This document shows positions 5,107-5,241 of a stretch of 5,241 nucleotides of DNA, piece by piece. Below the pieces are notes generated by a model, which was not told the origin of the DNA, ran no database searches, and saw only the letters and a program-made list of their open reading frames with translations. Location: contig JASHTQ010000431.1 in NCBI GenBank assembly GCA_030040475.1, positions 1 through 5,241 on the forward strand. The letters are read 5' to 3'. The translations under genes were made by a program, and so were the position numbers. Positions within the stretch are counted from its first letter, which is position 1, and the number at the start of each line of letters is the position of its first letter. This stretch comes from Streptosporangiaceae bacterium (GTDB lineage: Bacteria > Actinomycetota > Actinomycetes > Streptosporangiales > Streptosporangiaceae).

Positions 5107-5241
5107 CCCGCCAGGCGCCCTGACCCGCCAGGCGCCCTGACCCGCCAGGCGCCCTGACCCGCCAGGCGCCCTGACCCGCCAGGCGCCCTGACCCGCCAGG
5201 CGCCCTGACCCGCCAGGCGCCCTGACCCGCCAGGCGCCCTG
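5107..5241. repeat. Perfect 17-bp tandem repeat (minisatellite), truncated by window edge
   Basis: The unit CCCGCCAGGCGCCCTGA is repeated head to tail with no mismatch: seven full copies from 5107 to 5225 and 16 bases of an eighth. It starts at the first base after the pepN stop. Each unit contains the palindrome GGCGCC and a small hairpin CAGG-CGC-CCTG. Because 17 is not a multiple of three, TGA occurs in each plus-strand frame every 51 bases, while the minus strand has no stop in any frame. There are no spacers, so it is not a CRISPR array. Possible roles are transcription termination after pepN, a protein-binding array, or a selfless slippage product. Confidence 0.97.

Noticed and set aside
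5107..5241. CRISPR array
   Set aside because: The 17-bp units are directly contiguous with no spacers, and no cas genes are present.

Overview
The window is very GC-rich with long GC-biased reading frames, and its gene families are typical of high-GC Actinobacteria: an MFS_3-type exporter, an Rv2466c-like mycothiol-linked DsbA protein, and an actinobacterial PepN. Mycothiol chemistry and a SigR/SigH-type promoter both fit an actinomycete. The genus cannot be fixed from this window; a Streptomyces- or Streptosporangiales-like organism is a reasonable guess.

Layout from left to right. (1) Positions 1-1106, minus strand: an MFS transporter starting at GTG 1106, with its C-terminus cut off by the left edge. 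(2) Positions 1170-1535, plus strand: a probable small gene diverging from the transporter. It has a conserved-looking N-terminus, a Gly/Ala/Asp-rich middle and an Arg-rich tail, and it appears to be leaderless behind a good -10 box. (3) Positions 1536-1815: a gene-free convergent gap with two GC hairpins. (4) Positions 1816-2433, minus strand: an Rv2466c-type DsbA-fold thiol oxidoreductase with a CPWA instead of CPWC active site. (5) Positions 2434-2559: a divergent promoter region. It contains an exact GGAAT-N18-GTT SigR/SigH-type promoter facing gene 4 and two perfect short inverted repeats. (6) Positions 2560-5106, plus strand: a complete M1 zinc aminopeptidase N (pepN) with GAMEN, HExxH-x18-E and the catalytic Tyr. 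(7) Positions 5107-5241: a perfect 17-bp tandem repeat starting at the base after the pepN stop codon and running off the right edge, at least 7.9 copies.

How the parts may work together. The divergent Rv2466c-like/pepN pair matches the order in Mycobacterium tuberculosis (Rv2466c next to Rv2467 pepN), where Rv2466c belongs to the SigH thiol-stress regulon. The promoter seen here suggests the same control: a thiol-stress reductase beside a peptidase that could recycle peptides from damaged proteins. The transporter and the small divergent gene look like a separate unit. The most unusual element is the 17-bp array. It seems to be an expansion of the 3' end of pepN, because degenerate copies lie within the last codons, including the stop codon.
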